Part shown: positions 7,247 through 16,335 of the stretch, in pieces
How positions within the stretch are numbered: position 1 is the first letter of the stretch
How the letters are laid out: the number at the start of each line of letters is the position of its first letter
From: Collinsella intestinalis DSM 13280
GTDB lineage: Bacteria > Actinomycetota > Coriobacteriia > Coriobacteriales > Coriobacteriaceae
NCBI RefSeq assembly: GCF_000156175.1
Contig: NZ_GG692710.1
Span: forward strand, 1,047,623 to 1,111,622
DNA length: 64,000 nucleotides
Reading direction: 5' to 3'
Position numbers and translations under genes: made by a program
The notes under the pieces: generated by a model
Database searches by the model: none
What the model was told of the DNA's origin: nothing
Seen by the model: only the letters and a program-made list of their open reading frames with translations

Positions 7247-8209
7247 CTACACCTCGCGAGCGGCGGCGCGCAGCGCCACGTATGCCGCTCCGAAGATGCC
7301 GGCGTCGTTGCCGAGCGAGGCGACTTCGATCGCCGTGGCGCGACTCGCGGGGAACGCGCGGGCCTCGTACTTCGCGCGCAGGGAATCCAGGAACATATCG
7401 GCCGAAGCGGACGCGCCACCGCCAAGCACGTAAACCTCGGGATCCACAACGGCGGAGATAATTTGCAAACCGAGCGAGAGATAGTCCATGGTGACATCGA
7501 TCGCGGCGAGCGCCGTCTCATCGCCCGCACGAGCCGCGTCGAACACCGAACGCGAATCGCTCGGACCCACCAGCTCGACAGGCTCGACACCGCGCTCCTC
7601 GCACACGCGCAGGTAGTTGCTGACCACGCCGGAAGCCGAGGCGTACTGCTCTAGGCATCCGTGCAGACCGCAGCCGCACGCGCGCTCCTCGGCCGGATTC
7701 ACGCAGATGTGCCCGATCTCGCCGCCGGCACCGAACGCGCCGTCGATGACATCGCCGTTCACCACCACGCCACCGCCGAGGCCCGTTCCGATGGTCACCA
7801 TAACCATGCTGCGGTGCCCCTGCGCACTGCCGCGCCAGACCTCGCCCATCGCCGCCGCATTCGCGTCGTTCACATAGCGAACCAACGCATGCGGGCAGCG
7901 TACCTCGAGCGCCTCTTTGAGTGCCGGGGCGTCGATCTCGATGTTGGCCGCCATGGCGATCACACCGCTTGCGGGCACCGGACAAGGCACTGCCAAACCG
8001 ATACCACGCACGAACAGCATGGGCTGCTGCACGCCAGCCATGAGCTGCTCGATGCCGCCAACCACGGCGGCGTGGCCCTCACCGCATGCCAGTGACGGCG
8101 TGGGGACGCTCGTCTTACCGAGCAGGTCGCCCTCCTCGTCAAACAAGCCGAGCTTGACGGAGGTGCCTCCGACGTCGACACCGATGTAGTACTGTTTGCT
8201 CTCCGCCAT
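7247..8209 (-). CDS. ROK-family sugar kinase, probable glucokinase
   Basis: Cytoplasmic sugar kinase that phosphorylates glucose with ATP, feeding glycolysis. It has 320 residues with the phosphate loop DVGGTSVKLG near the N-terminus, VTIGTGLGGGVVVNGDVI, and the ROK signature with zinc ligands GEIGHICVNP then CGCGLHGCLEQYASA. The start at 8209 is supported by AAAGGAGA 7 nt upstream; the frame opens 24 bp earlier. No DNA-binding domain is present, so it is a kinase and not a ROK repressor. Substrate could also be another hexose or hexosamine. Confidence 0.9.
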   Translation of the reverse strand: MAESKQYYIGVDVGGTSVKLGLFDEEGDLLGKTSVPTPSLACGEGHAAVVGGIEQLMAGVQQPMLFVRGIGLAVPCPVPASGVIAMAANIEIDAPALKEALEVRCPHALVRYVNDANAAAMGEVWRGSAQGHRSMVMVTIGTGLGGGVVVNGDVIDGAFGAGGEIGHICVNPAEERACGCGLHGCLEQYASASGVVSNYLRVCEERGVEPVELVGPSDSRSVFDAARAGDETALAAIDVTMDYLSLGLQIISAVVDPEVYVLGGGASASADMFLDSLRAKYEARAFPASRATAIEVASLGNDAGIFGAAYVALRAAAREV

Positions 8210-8324
8210 AAGGTCTCCTTTCACGCCACCCAAACCGAACTGAGGCGACTGTATTGCTTCCGCTCTCGACTATACCTAGCATCGCGCGGCGTGCGCGCCA
8301 CAACCCGGCAGACGGTCCCAACGC

Positions 8325-9638
8325 CTATTCGACGGCAGAGGAGCGGATGCCCGACACCGCAACGCCGATGACCATACCCACCAGCGCCGGAACGACCCAA
8401 TTCATGCCAAGGTCGGCGAAGGGCATCGCATCGAAGGGCAACCACGCGCCCGCGAAGAACGCATCGCGCAGAGCAGTGGCAACGCTCACCACGCCCGTGA
8501 AGCCCACAACCCACGGCCACACGCGAGGAACGAGGTCGCATCCTTTGTGCATCATCCCCATGAGCACGATCACGATCGCCACCGGATACAGCGCGCTCAA
8601 CAACGGGACCGAGAACGCCAGAATCGCATCGAGGCCCACATTGGAAACGGCACAGGAGAACACGGCGAAACCCAGGGCCCACATGCGATAGGGAACACGC
8701 GGAAACGCCTCGGAGAAATACGCGCCGCAGCAGCTGATGAGTCCAATGCACACGTTCAGACAAGCGAGCAGGAAAATCGCAGCGACAACCACCGTTCCCA
8801 TGGAGCCGAAGTGCAAGGTGGCCGAAGCTGTCAGGATCGCGGCGCCGTTCGTTGCATCCGGCATGGCGGGGGCCACATTCAGGCCCACCACGGCCAGACC
8901 GCAGTAGATGAGACCCATGAGCAAGCCGGCGAACACGCCCGCGCGCGAGACCTCACGCGTGAGACCCGCATCATCGGTCACGCCGAGCTCGCGGATATTC
9001 GTCGCGATGATGATGCCGAAGGTGAGCGACGCAAGCAGGTCCATGGTCTGGTAGCCCGTCTGGAAACCCGCCATGACCGCATTGCTCTCATACGCGCCGT
9101 GCGTCGCACGGACGGCGTCCACGGGATTGAACAGCGCAGCGCCCACCACGGCCACGATCAGCACGATAAGCGCGGGACCGGTGATGCGCCCCAGCAGCTT
9201 GGTGAGCGCACTGGGGTGCATGGCCAGCAGGTAAGCCACGGCAAAGAACGCCACCGAGAACACAAGGCGCGCCACTTCGAGCGAGATGCCGGCAGGAAGC
9301 AGCGGCTGCAACATCTCAAAAGAGGTCGACGAGGTGCGCGGAATGGCCAAACACGGTCCGATCGCGAGGTAGATGGCGGCGACGAACACACTCGAGAACG
9401 CCGGGTGCACACGCGAAGCGAGGTCGCGAATCGTACCGGCAAGGCCGACGGCGATGATGCCGAGCATGGGCAGGCCGATTCCGGTGATGAGAAAACCGAT
9501 CATGGCGGGTACGACGGCGCCGCCCGCCTGCAGGCCGAGAAGGGGCGGGATAATGAGGTTGCCCGCCCCGAAGAACATAGAGAACAAGGTGACGCCCACG
9601 AACAGGGACTGTCGGGGCGTGAGTTTTGCGCTCGTCAT
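8325..9638 (-). CDS. brnQ: Branched-chain amino acid transport system carrier protein (BrnQ/LIVCS)
   Basis: A 437-residue integral membrane protein with about 12 helices that imports Leu, Ile and Val with a coupling cation. The N-terminus is diagnostic (LFVGVTLFSMFFGAGNLIIP, then PPLLGLQAG). GGAGGGAGG lies 8 nt before the ATG. It is followed by pcrA on the same strand after 67 bp and preceded by the glucokinase gene start; it is probably transcribed alone. Nothing unusual was seen. Confidence 0.93.
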   Translation of the reverse strand: MTSAKLTPRQSLFVGVTLFSMFFGAGNLIIPPLLGLQAGGAVVPAMIGFLITGIGLPMLGIIAVGLAGTIRDLASRVHPAFSSVFVAAIYLAIGPCLAIPRTSSTSFEMLQPLLPAGISLEVARLVFSVAFFAVAYLLAMHPSALTKLLGRITGPALIVLIVAVVGAALFNPVDAVRATHGAYESNAVMAGFQTGYQTMDLLASLTFGIIIATNIRELGVTDDAGLTREVSRAGVFAGLLMGLIYCGLAVVGLNVAPAMPDATNGAAILTASATLHFGSMGTVVVAAIFLLACLNVCIGLISCCGAYFSEAFPRVPYRMWALGFAVFSCAVSNVGLDAILAFSVPLLSALYPVAIVIVLMGMMHKGCDLVPRVWPWVVGFTGVVSVATALRDAFFAGAWLPFDAMPFADLGMNWVVPALVGMVIGVAVSGIRSSAVE

Positions 9639-9705
9639 GTGCGCCTCCCTCCGGATCGTCGTTTCTGTAATGGGAGAAACTGTATCAGAGTGGAGTGCCT
9701 ATCCG

Positions 9706-12558
9706 CTAGACGAGTTTGACGATGGGCGCAAATCCCTTCATGAGCTTCTTCGTCTGGCCGGAACGCTCGAACTGGACCTCGATCATATCTCCGGCGGCGG
9801 AGATGACCGTACCGGGGCCGAACGTCTTGTGACTCACGCGATCGCCGGCGACGAACGTCGTTGCCGCCGCCTCGACATCCACCTTGCGCTCGACCGTTGC
9901 CGAGACGGTGCTCTTCTTGGGGCGCGGGGCGCCGGAGCCAAACGTTGCCGGCTTGCGCGATGCCGCCCCCCTATCGGAACCCGCCGTGCCCACACGGCCG
10001 GCATCCGGGCTGATTGCCGTACGGCGCTGCGTACCCGGCGTGGACCGCGTGTAGGAACCGAACACGCGGCCACCGTACATGTCCGAGCCCTGGCCCGAGC
10101 CAAAGGTTCCACGGCGATCGCCGCGCTTCTCCCAGCCGGTGCCCTCGAACCCGGAAGAACCGATCCCGGAGAACTCGATGTTCTCGGCGGGAATCTCGTT
10201 CACAAAGCGCGAACGCGGGTTTGCCTGCGTGGAACCGTAGGTGCGGCGCGTGGCGGCGTAGGTGAGGAACAGGCGCTTACGTGCGCGCGTGATGGCGACG
10301 TAGGCCAGGCGGCGCTCCTCCTCCAGCTTTGCCGGATCGTCGTCTGACCAGCCGGCAACGTGCGGGAAGATGCCCTCCTCCATGCCTGCCACGAACACCG
10401 CGGGGAACTCCAGGCCCTTTGCGGAGTGGACCGTCATCATAGTGATGGCGTGGCTCTCCCCCGCCAGGGCGTCCAGGTCGCTGCGCAGGGCCAGCCACTC
10501 GAGCAGGGCCGGCAGGGCCTTGCAGGCGAGCGGGCCGTACATGCGCTCGACCTCGACTGCGGCGAGAGCGGCGGCGTTCGGAGTGAGAGCGGGCGCCATA
10601 GAAGGGTTCGCCAATGCATCGGACAGCACGCTCGTGGCAGCGGTCATCGCGGTGCTCATCGGCATCGCGATGCCGGCAGGCATGGGGGCGACCTCCGGCA
10701 CGTCCGCCACGCCGGCGGCGCGCAGCTCCTCGAGGCTCTCGAGCGTGCCCTCGATGTCCTCGTGCGTCTCCTCGAATTCGGCGGCGACGCCCAGGAACTC
10801 CTGGATGTTCTCGGCTCGGGACTCGGCCTCCATGGTGCCCTCGGCGCGGAACGCCTGCACCAGACCGCTCTTGTCCACGATCATCTCGACGACGTCCTTG
10901 AGCTCGCCGTCCATGCGGCGTCCCTCGCGCACGATGTTCACAAAGTCGCCGAGGGCATGACGCACCTTGGCGGAGAACATGCCCGTCTCGGCGATGGCGA
11001 GCTCGCACGCCTGGAAGAACGAGCAGGCATTCATGCGAGCCAGGTCCTCGATCTTGCCGATAGAAGTGGAGCCGATGCCGCGGCGCGGGGTGTTGATGAC
11101 GCGCTTGACGCTCATCTCGTCCGCGGGGTTCACGATCATCTTGAGATACGCCATGACATCGCGGATCTCGGCGCGGTCGAAGAATCGCGTGCCGCCCACG
11201 ATCTTGTAAGGCACACCGGCACGCAGGAACATATCTTCCAAGATACGGGACTGCGCGTTCGTACGGTAGAAGACGGCCATGTCGTCATAGCTGGTGCCGG
11301 CAGCGCGCAGTTTCTCGATCTCGGAGGCGATCCAGCGCCCCTCGTCGCGCTCATCGCTCGCCTGATAGGCCTGGATCTTCTCGCCGTCGCCCAAATCGGT
11401 GAACAGGCGCTTCTCCTTGCGCTGCGAGTTGTTGCGCACCACGGCGTTGGCGGCGGCCAGAATATGGCCGGTCGAACGGTAATTCTGCTCGAGCTTGACC
11501 ACCTTGGCCTGCTTGAAATCCTTCTCGAAGTCGAGGATGTTCGAGATGTCGGCGCCGCGCCAAGAGTAAATCGACTGATCGTCGTCGCCCACGACCATGA
11601 GGTTCTGGTACTTGGCGGCGAGCAGGTTGGCGATCTCGTACTGGACATGGTTGGTGTCCTGGTACTCGTCGACGCTGATGTAGCGGAAGCGCTCCTGGTA
11701 CTTCTCGAGCACCTCGGGGCGAGTGCGCAGCAGCTCGAGCGTGCGCACGAGCAGATCGTCGAAATCCATGGCGTTCGCGGCGCGCAGGCGGCGCTCCAGC
11801 TCCAGGTACACCTGGGCAGCCTTCTGCTCCTGCGGTGAGCTCGCCTTCTCGATGAACTCCTCCGGGCCGATCATGGCGTTTTTGGCCGTGGAGATCTTGG
11901 AGCGGATCATGTTGATGGGGTACTGCTTTTGCTCGATGCCCAGGTGGGCCATGATCTCGCGCACCATGCGGCGGGAATCGTCATCGTCGTAAATGGTGAA
12001 CTGGCCGGTGTAGCCGAGCAGATCGGCATCCTCGCGCAGCATACGCACGCACATGGCATGGAAGGTGCACACCCACATGCCGCGCATACCGCCGTCGGGC
12101 AGCATGGCGGAGAGACGCTCGCGCATCTCAGCAGCAGCCTTGTTGGTGAACGTGATGGCGAGAATCTGCCAGGGGCGAATACCCAGGTCGCCGATCATGC
12201 GGGCGATACGGAACGTAAGCACGCGCGTCTTGCCCGATCCAGCACCGGCGAGTACGAGCAGCGGGCCCTCGGTGGTGAGAACCGCCTCACGCTGGGCGGG
12301 GTTGAGCGTGTCGATGTCGACGAGGGGACGCGCTGGAGCGGCAGCGTTCGGGGCCGCAGCGTACGCCGGGGCGGCGGAGGCGTACGACGGGGCTGGGGCC
12401 GGGACGGCGAGAGCCGCTGGTTCGTAGTCCACAGGGATGTAATCGGCGGGGACCTCGACATGGTCGGGCGTTGCGCCATACGCGTCGAGCGGCACAAGGT
12501 CGGGCTCGGGGGTCGGAACGGGAGCGGAGGCGTCCCAGAGGCCAGGCTGATTCGACAT
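9706..12558 (-). CDS. pcrA: ATP-dependent DNA helicase PcrA/UvrD
   Basis: A superfamily 1A 3'-5' helicase acting in nucleotide excision repair, mismatch repair and clearing of replication conflicts. It has 950 residues. About 75 N-terminal residues rich in Pro and Ala precede the helicase core. The core shows Q-motif LNPAQREAV, Walker A LAGAGSGKTRVL, VDEYQDTNH, GDDDQSIYSWRGAD, LEQNYRS, MTVHSAKGLEFP and YVAITRARKRL. An Ala/Pro-rich insertion of about 50 residues lies in domain 2B near residue 630. The C-terminal Tudor-like domain (VSHKTFGPGTVIS) that contacts RNA polymerase is present. The start at 12558 has GGAGAGA 8 nt upstream. Confidence 0.95.
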   Translation of the reverse strand: MSNQPGLWDASAPVPTPEPDLVPLDAYGATPDHVEVPADYIPVDYEPAALAVPAPAPSYASAAPAYAAAPNAAAPARPLVDIDTLNPAQREAVLTTEGPLLVLAGAGSGKTRVLTFRIARMIGDLGIRPWQILAITFTNKAAAEMRERLSAMLPDGGMRGMWVCTFHAMCVRMLREDADLLGYTGQFTIYDDDDSRRMVREIMAHLGIEQKQYPINMIRSKISTAKNAMIGPEEFIEKASSPQEQKAAQVYLELERRLRAANAMDFDDLLVRTLELLRTRPEVLEKYQERFRYISVDEYQDTNHVQYEIANLLAAKYQNLMVVGDDDQSIYSWRGADISNILDFEKDFKQAKVVKLEQNYRSTGHILAAANAVVRNNSQRKEKRLFTDLGDGEKIQAYQASDERDEGRWIASEIEKLRAAGTSYDDMAVFYRTNAQSRILEDMFLRAGVPYKIVGGTRFFDRAEIRDVMAYLKMIVNPADEMSVKRVINTPRRGIGSTSIGKIEDLARMNACSFFQACELAIAETGMFSAKVRHALGDFVNIVREGRRMDGELKDVVEMIVDKSGLVQAFRAEGTMEAESRAENIQEFLGVAAEFEETHEDIEGTLESLEELRAAGVADVPEVAPMPAGIAMPMSTAMTAATSVLSDALANPSMAPALTPNAAALAAVEVERMYGPLACKALPALLEWLALRSDLDALAGESHAITMMTVHSAKGLEFPAVFVAGMEEGIFPHVAGWSDDDPAKLEEERRLAYVAITRARKRLFLTYAATRRTYGSTQANPRSRFVNEIPAENIEFSGIGSSGFEGTGWEKRGDRRGTFGSGQGSDMYGGRVFGSYTRSTPGTQRRTAISPDAGRVGTAGSDRGAASRKPATFGSGAPRPKKSTVSATVERKVDVEAAATTFVAGDRVSHKTFGPGTVISAAGDMIEVQFERSGQTKKLMKGFAPIVKLV

Positions 12559-12708
12559 ACACTCTCTCCAAAACACACGAGGGCCGACACAAGGCCGGCC
12601 TTCAATTTGATCTCATTCAGTATACCGAGGCGTGCGGATAGAAACGCCCCGGGCGCGCGGATGAACCCCTTCTCCGCAAGCGGGGCACGCGCGGGCGATT
12701 TGCAGCCC

Positions 12709-12856
12709 GTGCAAAAATGCAGCTTATGAACGATTTTGATTTTGCCTCACGGTACGGCCAATCAAAAGCCCAGGTAGAAAGCGTGCAAAATCGCAGCTTA
12801 TGCACGAATCGTTCATAAGCTGCAAAAATTGCCAGCGAAATCGTGCATAAGTTCCA
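12709..12856. repeat. Palindromic repeat cluster, family B (copy 2) in a 396-bp gap
   Basis: The gap 12559-12954 between pcrA and metA carries no gene I can support. It holds a forward half-unit (GTGCAAAAATGCAGCTTATG, 12709 onward), a near-perfect palindrome at 12793-12823 (arms GCAGCTTATGCACGA and TCGTTCATAAGCTGC, one mismatch) and a reverse half-unit ending at 12856. This repeats the three-part layout at 7063-7204 with diverged bases. Confidence 0.8.
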
Positions 12857-12954
12857 AGGCCCCTGCGCGTCCGCCGCAGGCCGCACGCCGCACGCCCGCC
12901 CCGTCGCGGTCGCGCTCCCGTCACAGGCCGCAGCCCCCTGCCACCGCAGCGCGC

Positions 12955-13875
12955 CTACGCGCCGACGCGGGCCACGTCGTAGGGCGTGGTCTGGTACACG
13001 TAGTAGTTGAGCCAGTTGGTGTAGAGCAGCTGGGCCTGCGCGCGCCACGAGCACAGGGGCTCGCGCGCGGGATCGTCGTCGGGGAAATAGTTCACCGGCA
13101 CGTCCGGGCCGATTCCGGCGCGGACGTCGCGCTCGTACTCGAGGCGCAGCGTGTCGGCGTCGTACTCGGGGTGTCCGAACACGAAGAACCGTCGGCTGTC
13201 CAAGCTCTTCACCAAGTACAGGCCCGCCTCATCGGAGCTCGCGATGACCTCGAGCTCGGGATGCTCGCGCACGGCATCCTCATCAACGCCGGTATAGCGC
13301 GAGTGGACGGCAAAGAAGCGATCGTCCAGGCCGCGGACGAGCGGCGAGCTCGGCTTTTCCAGACGGTGCCCGTACACCCCCGAGAGCTTGGCGGGCAGCT
13401 CGTGCTTGTCGATCCCGTAATGATGGAACAGGCCCGCCTGCGCGCCCCAGCAGATATGCAGCGTGGAGTGAACGTTGGTGGTGGACCAATCCATGATCTC
13501 TACGAGCTCGTCCCAATAGTCGACGTCCGTGAAATCGAGCTTCTCGACCGGGGCGCCGGTGATGATCAGCCCGTCGAAGCGCTCGTCGCGCACCTCGTCG
13601 AACGTGCGGTAGAACGTCTCGAGATGCTCGGGCGAGACGTTCTTGGCCTCGTGGCTGCGGGTGCGCAGCAGCTCGACCTCGATCTGCAGGGGCGTATTGG
13701 AGAGCTTCCGCATGATCTGCGTCTCGGTGGCGATCTTGGTGGGCATGAGGTTCAAGATCAGCACGCGCAGCGGACGAATGTCCTGATGCAGCGCGCGATA
13801 CTCGGTCATGACGAAGATGTTCTCGCTCTCGAGCGCCGCGGTAGCGGGCAGGGCGTCGGGGATGCGAATGGGCAT
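12955..13875 (-). CDS. metA: Homoserine O-acetyltransferase, MetA type
   Basis: Activates homoserine for methionine synthesis. It has 306 residues. The acyl-enzyme cysteine is Cys142 (HICWGAQAG) and the specificity residue 111 is Glu ([11 protein letters not shown]). In studied MetA proteins Glu111 goes with acetyl-CoA use and Gly111 with succinyl-CoA, so this enzyme is predicted to be an acetyltransferase despite being in the family often labelled homoserine O-succinyltransferase. The start at 13875 has AAGGAGG 5 nt upstream; an in-frame ATG 18 bp earlier is less well placed. No SAM riboswitch or T-box was recognised upstream. Confidence 0.93.
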   Translation of the reverse strand: MPIRIPDALPATAALESENIFVMTEYRALHQDIRPLRVLILNLMPTKIATETQIMRKLSNTPLQIEVELLRTRSHEAKNVSPEHLETFYRTFDEVRDERFDGLIITGAPVEKLDFTDVDYWDELVEIMDWSTTNVHSTLHICWGAQAGLFHHYGIDKHELPAKLSGVYGHRLEKPSSPLVRGLDDRFFAVHSRYTGVDEDAVREHPELEVIASSDEAGLYLVKSLDSRRFFVFGHPEYDADTLRLEYERDVRAGIGPDVPVNYFPDDDPAREPLCSWRAQAQLLYTNWLNYYVYQTTPYDVARVGA

Positions 13876-14183
13876 GGGGCCTCCTTGGTTCACATTCCCC
13901 TATGGTACGACACAAACGTGCGCGCTGGGAGGTTGGCTCGATGCGAACCGGTGCCGGAGCGAACCGCGCGCCACAGACGCCATACGTGCGTGCCCGCGCT
14001 GCCCCGCAACCCCGCCGCGCCCGCAACCCGCTTCGTCCGCAGAGCCCATCACGCCCGGAACGTCCGCCCCCACATGCCGCCACCGCAATGTGTCAGAACG
14101 AAGTCGCGTCACTTTATCTCGGCACAGTGCTCGGCGCGAATTACAATTACCCTTACGCGAACTTCGGCCGAAAGGACTCGGAT
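13876..14183. other. Divergent metA / dehydrogenase intergenic region, no gene seen
   Basis: This 308-bp stretch between divergent genes is G/C-rich in its left two thirds. A TACAAT hexamer at 14142-14147 could be the -10 box of the plus-strand dehydrogenase, 36 bp before its start, but no convincing -35 accompanies it. No RNA structure was recognised. Confidence 0.4.
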
Positions 14184-15161
14184 ATGTACCAGACTCGAAA
14201 GATCGGCGTGATCGGCCAGGGCCACGTGGGCGCGCATGTCGCCAACAGCCTGCTGATGCAGGGTATCGCCGACGAGCTCTACCTGTGCGACATCAATGAG
14301 ACGAAGGTGACCTCCGAGGTCCAGGACCTGCGCGACTCACTCAGCTTCGTGCCGTACAACACCAAGATCGTGAACTGCGGCGACCGCTACGAAGAACTCT
14401 CCTGCTGCGACATCGTTGTCAACGCCGCAGGCAAGGTCGCACTCGCCGCGACCAACCGCGACGGCGAGCTGTTCTACACCACCGACGCCGCGCGTACCTT
14501 CGCCAATCGCGTCGTCGACGCCGGGTTCGACGGCATCTTCGTGAGCATCTCCAACCCCTGCGACGTCGTGTGCACCGAACTCTGGCACCTGACCGGCTAT
14601 GATCCCAAGAAAATCATCGGCTCGGGCTGCGGTTTGGATTCAGCGCGCCTGCGCACCGAGATCTCCAAGCAGATCGGCATCTCGCCCAAGTCCATCGACG
14701 CGTACATGATTGGCGAGCACGGCTTCAGCCAGATCGGTGCGTTCAAGGCGGCGACCATCGCCGGCAAAAAGCTCAGCGAGCTCGAGGCCGAGAACCCCGA
14801 GAAGTACGCGTTCGATCACATGCAGATCGAGGAACTCGCACGCAAGGGCGGCTATGTGACATACGCTGGCAAGCAGTGCACCGAGTACGCCGTTGCCAAC
14901 TCCGCCGCGCGTGTCTGCGCCGCCGTTCTGCACAATGAGCACGCCGTGCTCTCCGCCTCCACGCTCATGACCGGCCAATACGGCGAGGAGGGCATCTTCA
15001 CCTCGCTGCCGTGCGTGATCGGAGCCGAAGGCGTCGAGGAGGTCTACACACTCGATCTTTCCGAGCGCGAGCTCGAAGGCTTCCACAAGAGCTGCCAGCA
15101 CATCCGCGACAACATCGCCCAGCTTGATTGGTGGGACGAGGCAGCCTGGAACGCCAAGTAG
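14184..15161 (+). CDS. L-lactate / L-2-hydroxyisocaproate dehydrogenase family protein
   Basis: NAD-dependent 2-hydroxyacid dehydrogenase of the lactate/malate dehydrogenase superfamily, 325 residues. The Rossmann glycine motif GQGHVGAHVA, VSISNPCDVV, GSGCGLDSARLR and the catalytic-histidine loop GEHGFSQIGAF are present. In true lactate dehydrogenase the last motif is normally GEHGDSE; a changed residue after EHG and the loss of the usual substrate-loop sequence fit the L-HicDH branch, which reduces branched 2-oxo acids from leucine-type fermentation. The start at 14184 has AAAGGA 8 nt upstream; the frame runs open further up without homology. Substrate assignment is inference. Confidence 0.87.
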   Translation: MYQTRKIGVIGQGHVGAHVANSLLMQGIADELYLCDINETKVTSEVQDLRDSLSFVPYNTKIVNCGDRYEELSCCDIVVNAAGKVALAATNRDGELFYTTDAARTFANRVVDAGFDGIFVSISNPCDVVCTELWHLTGYDPKKIIGSGCGLDSARLRTEISKQIGISPKSIDAYMIGEHGFSQIGAFKAATIAGKKLSELEAENPEKYAFDHMQIEELARKGGYVTYAGKQCTEYAVANSAARVCAAVLHNEHAVLSASTLMTGQYGEEGIFTSLPCVIGAEGVEEVYTLDLSERELEGFHKSCQHIRDNIAQLDWWDEAAWNAK

Positions 15162-15175
15162 CCGCGAGACGCGCC

Positions 15176-16096
15176 TCACGCGACGAGCGGCATCATGATG
15201 ATGATCATCGCGAAGCCCAACAGGTCGGTCGGTGAGAACACGACGCCGATCCACAGCGCGCTCAACACCGTGGCGGAAATGGGTTCGACCGTGGAGAGCA
15301 TCGCAGTCTTGAGCGATCCGATCTCGTGCACACCCTGCATATAGAAAAGGTACGAGCACCAAGTGCCCAAGACCACAAGCGCGCCGAAGACCACCCAGCA
15401 CGAGATGTCGAACGAGGCGACGGCCTGCCCCCAATCGGGCACGAACGGAGCGGCGATGAGACCGACCAGCAGCATGGCCCAGCCATTCACCGCCGAAACA
15501 CCGTAGGTGGAGAGGATCTTGCCGGGAAACACCGCAAGGCCGGCCCCTCCCAAAGCGGCGAGCAGGCCGAACGCGAGACCCGCGGGCGGCAGCGCCATCT
15601 GCGAGGGGTCCCCGCCGGTGGTGATGAGAAAGGTGCCGGCGAGTGCAAGGACCATGCCGATGACCTCGCGACGCTTGGGCGCTCGTCGGCCGATCACACA
15701 CGCAACCGCCGCAACGGGCAGAAGCTGCAGGCTCTGCAGGACCGTTGCCGTGGCGGAATTCGTCGCCTGGATGGCCATGAGGTAAGAGAACTGGTTGAGA
15801 AACAGCCCCGCGCCCGCGAAAAGCAGCAAATCCCGCACAGCGGACTTGTCGCGCAGCAGCTCAAAGGGACGGCGATCGCCGCGCGCAACGGAAAACAGCA
15901 GAAACAGGATGCCCGCGAGGACCATACGCACGCTCATCACCCACATGGGGTCGATTCCGCTCGAGCGGAACAGATAGCTCACGGCCGTACCGGAAAAGCC
16001 CCACAGCGCGCCGCCCGCCAGGGCGCAGGCCACACCGCGCAGGTTCATGTGATACGACCCGGCACGCGATGCCGTGCCGGCGTGCGCCTCCGCCAT
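15176..16096 (-). CDS. EamA/DMT-superfamily transporter
   Basis: A 306-residue inner-membrane permease with ten predicted helices in two EamA repeats (first repeat from ALAGGALWGFSGTAVSYLF, second around FGLLAALGGAGLAVFPGKIL). Such proteins export or import small metabolites, often amino acids; the substrate cannot be read from sequence. GGAGGG lies upstream of three closely spaced ATG codons, and I chose the one with 7-nt spacing. It converges on the dehydrogenase gene with only 14 bp between stops. Confidence 0.85.
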   Translation of the reverse strand: MAEAHAGTASRAGSYHMNLRGVACALAGGALWGFSGTAVSYLFRSSGIDPMWVMSVRMVLAGILFLLFSVARGDRRPFELLRDKSAVRDLLLFAGAGLFLNQFSYLMAIQATNSATATVLQSLQLLPVAAVACVIGRRAPKRREVIGMVLALAGTFLITTGGDPSQMALPPAGLAFGLLAALGGAGLAVFPGKILSTYGVSAVNGWAMLLVGLIAAPFVPDWGQAVASFDISCWVVFGALVVLGTWCSYLFYMQGVHEIGSLKTAMLSTVEPISATVLSALWIGVVFSPTDLLGFAMIIIMMPLVA

Positions 16097-16247
16097 CATC
16101 CATCCCTCCGTCTTCGGCAACCGAATCTTTGATCGCCACCCATCATGTCACATCGCCCACCTCGCATGACGTCGAAATGCGCACTCCCCTTGCACTACAC
16201 GCAATTCCCGCTTTCCCGTGTCGTCCGGCACCCGTGCAGAACAATGA

Positions 16248-16278
16248 GCCCGGCCCGAACGCATCGTTCAAGCCGGGC
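16248..16278 (-). terminator. Hairpin downstream of PTS operon
   Basis: GCCCGGC (16248-16254) pairs with GCCGGGC (16272-16278), with an inner GAACG/CGTTC stem. It lies about 57 bp after the IID stop. There is no T-tract on the minus strand, so it may be a weak or factor-dependent terminator. Confidence 0.4.
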
Positions 16279-16335
16279 GACCCCATGCCCCAGAAGCGCC
16301 TGAGGGGAAGCACTCGGGGCGTCATATGGCCTCTC

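Noticed and set aside
7140-7433. A 97-codon plus-strand frame starting inside the family B palindrome
   Set aside because: It starts within the repeat and runs antisense through the glucokinase gene.
13876-14183. SAM riboswitch or T-box upstream of metA
   Set aside because: None of the conserved core sequences could be found in the region.
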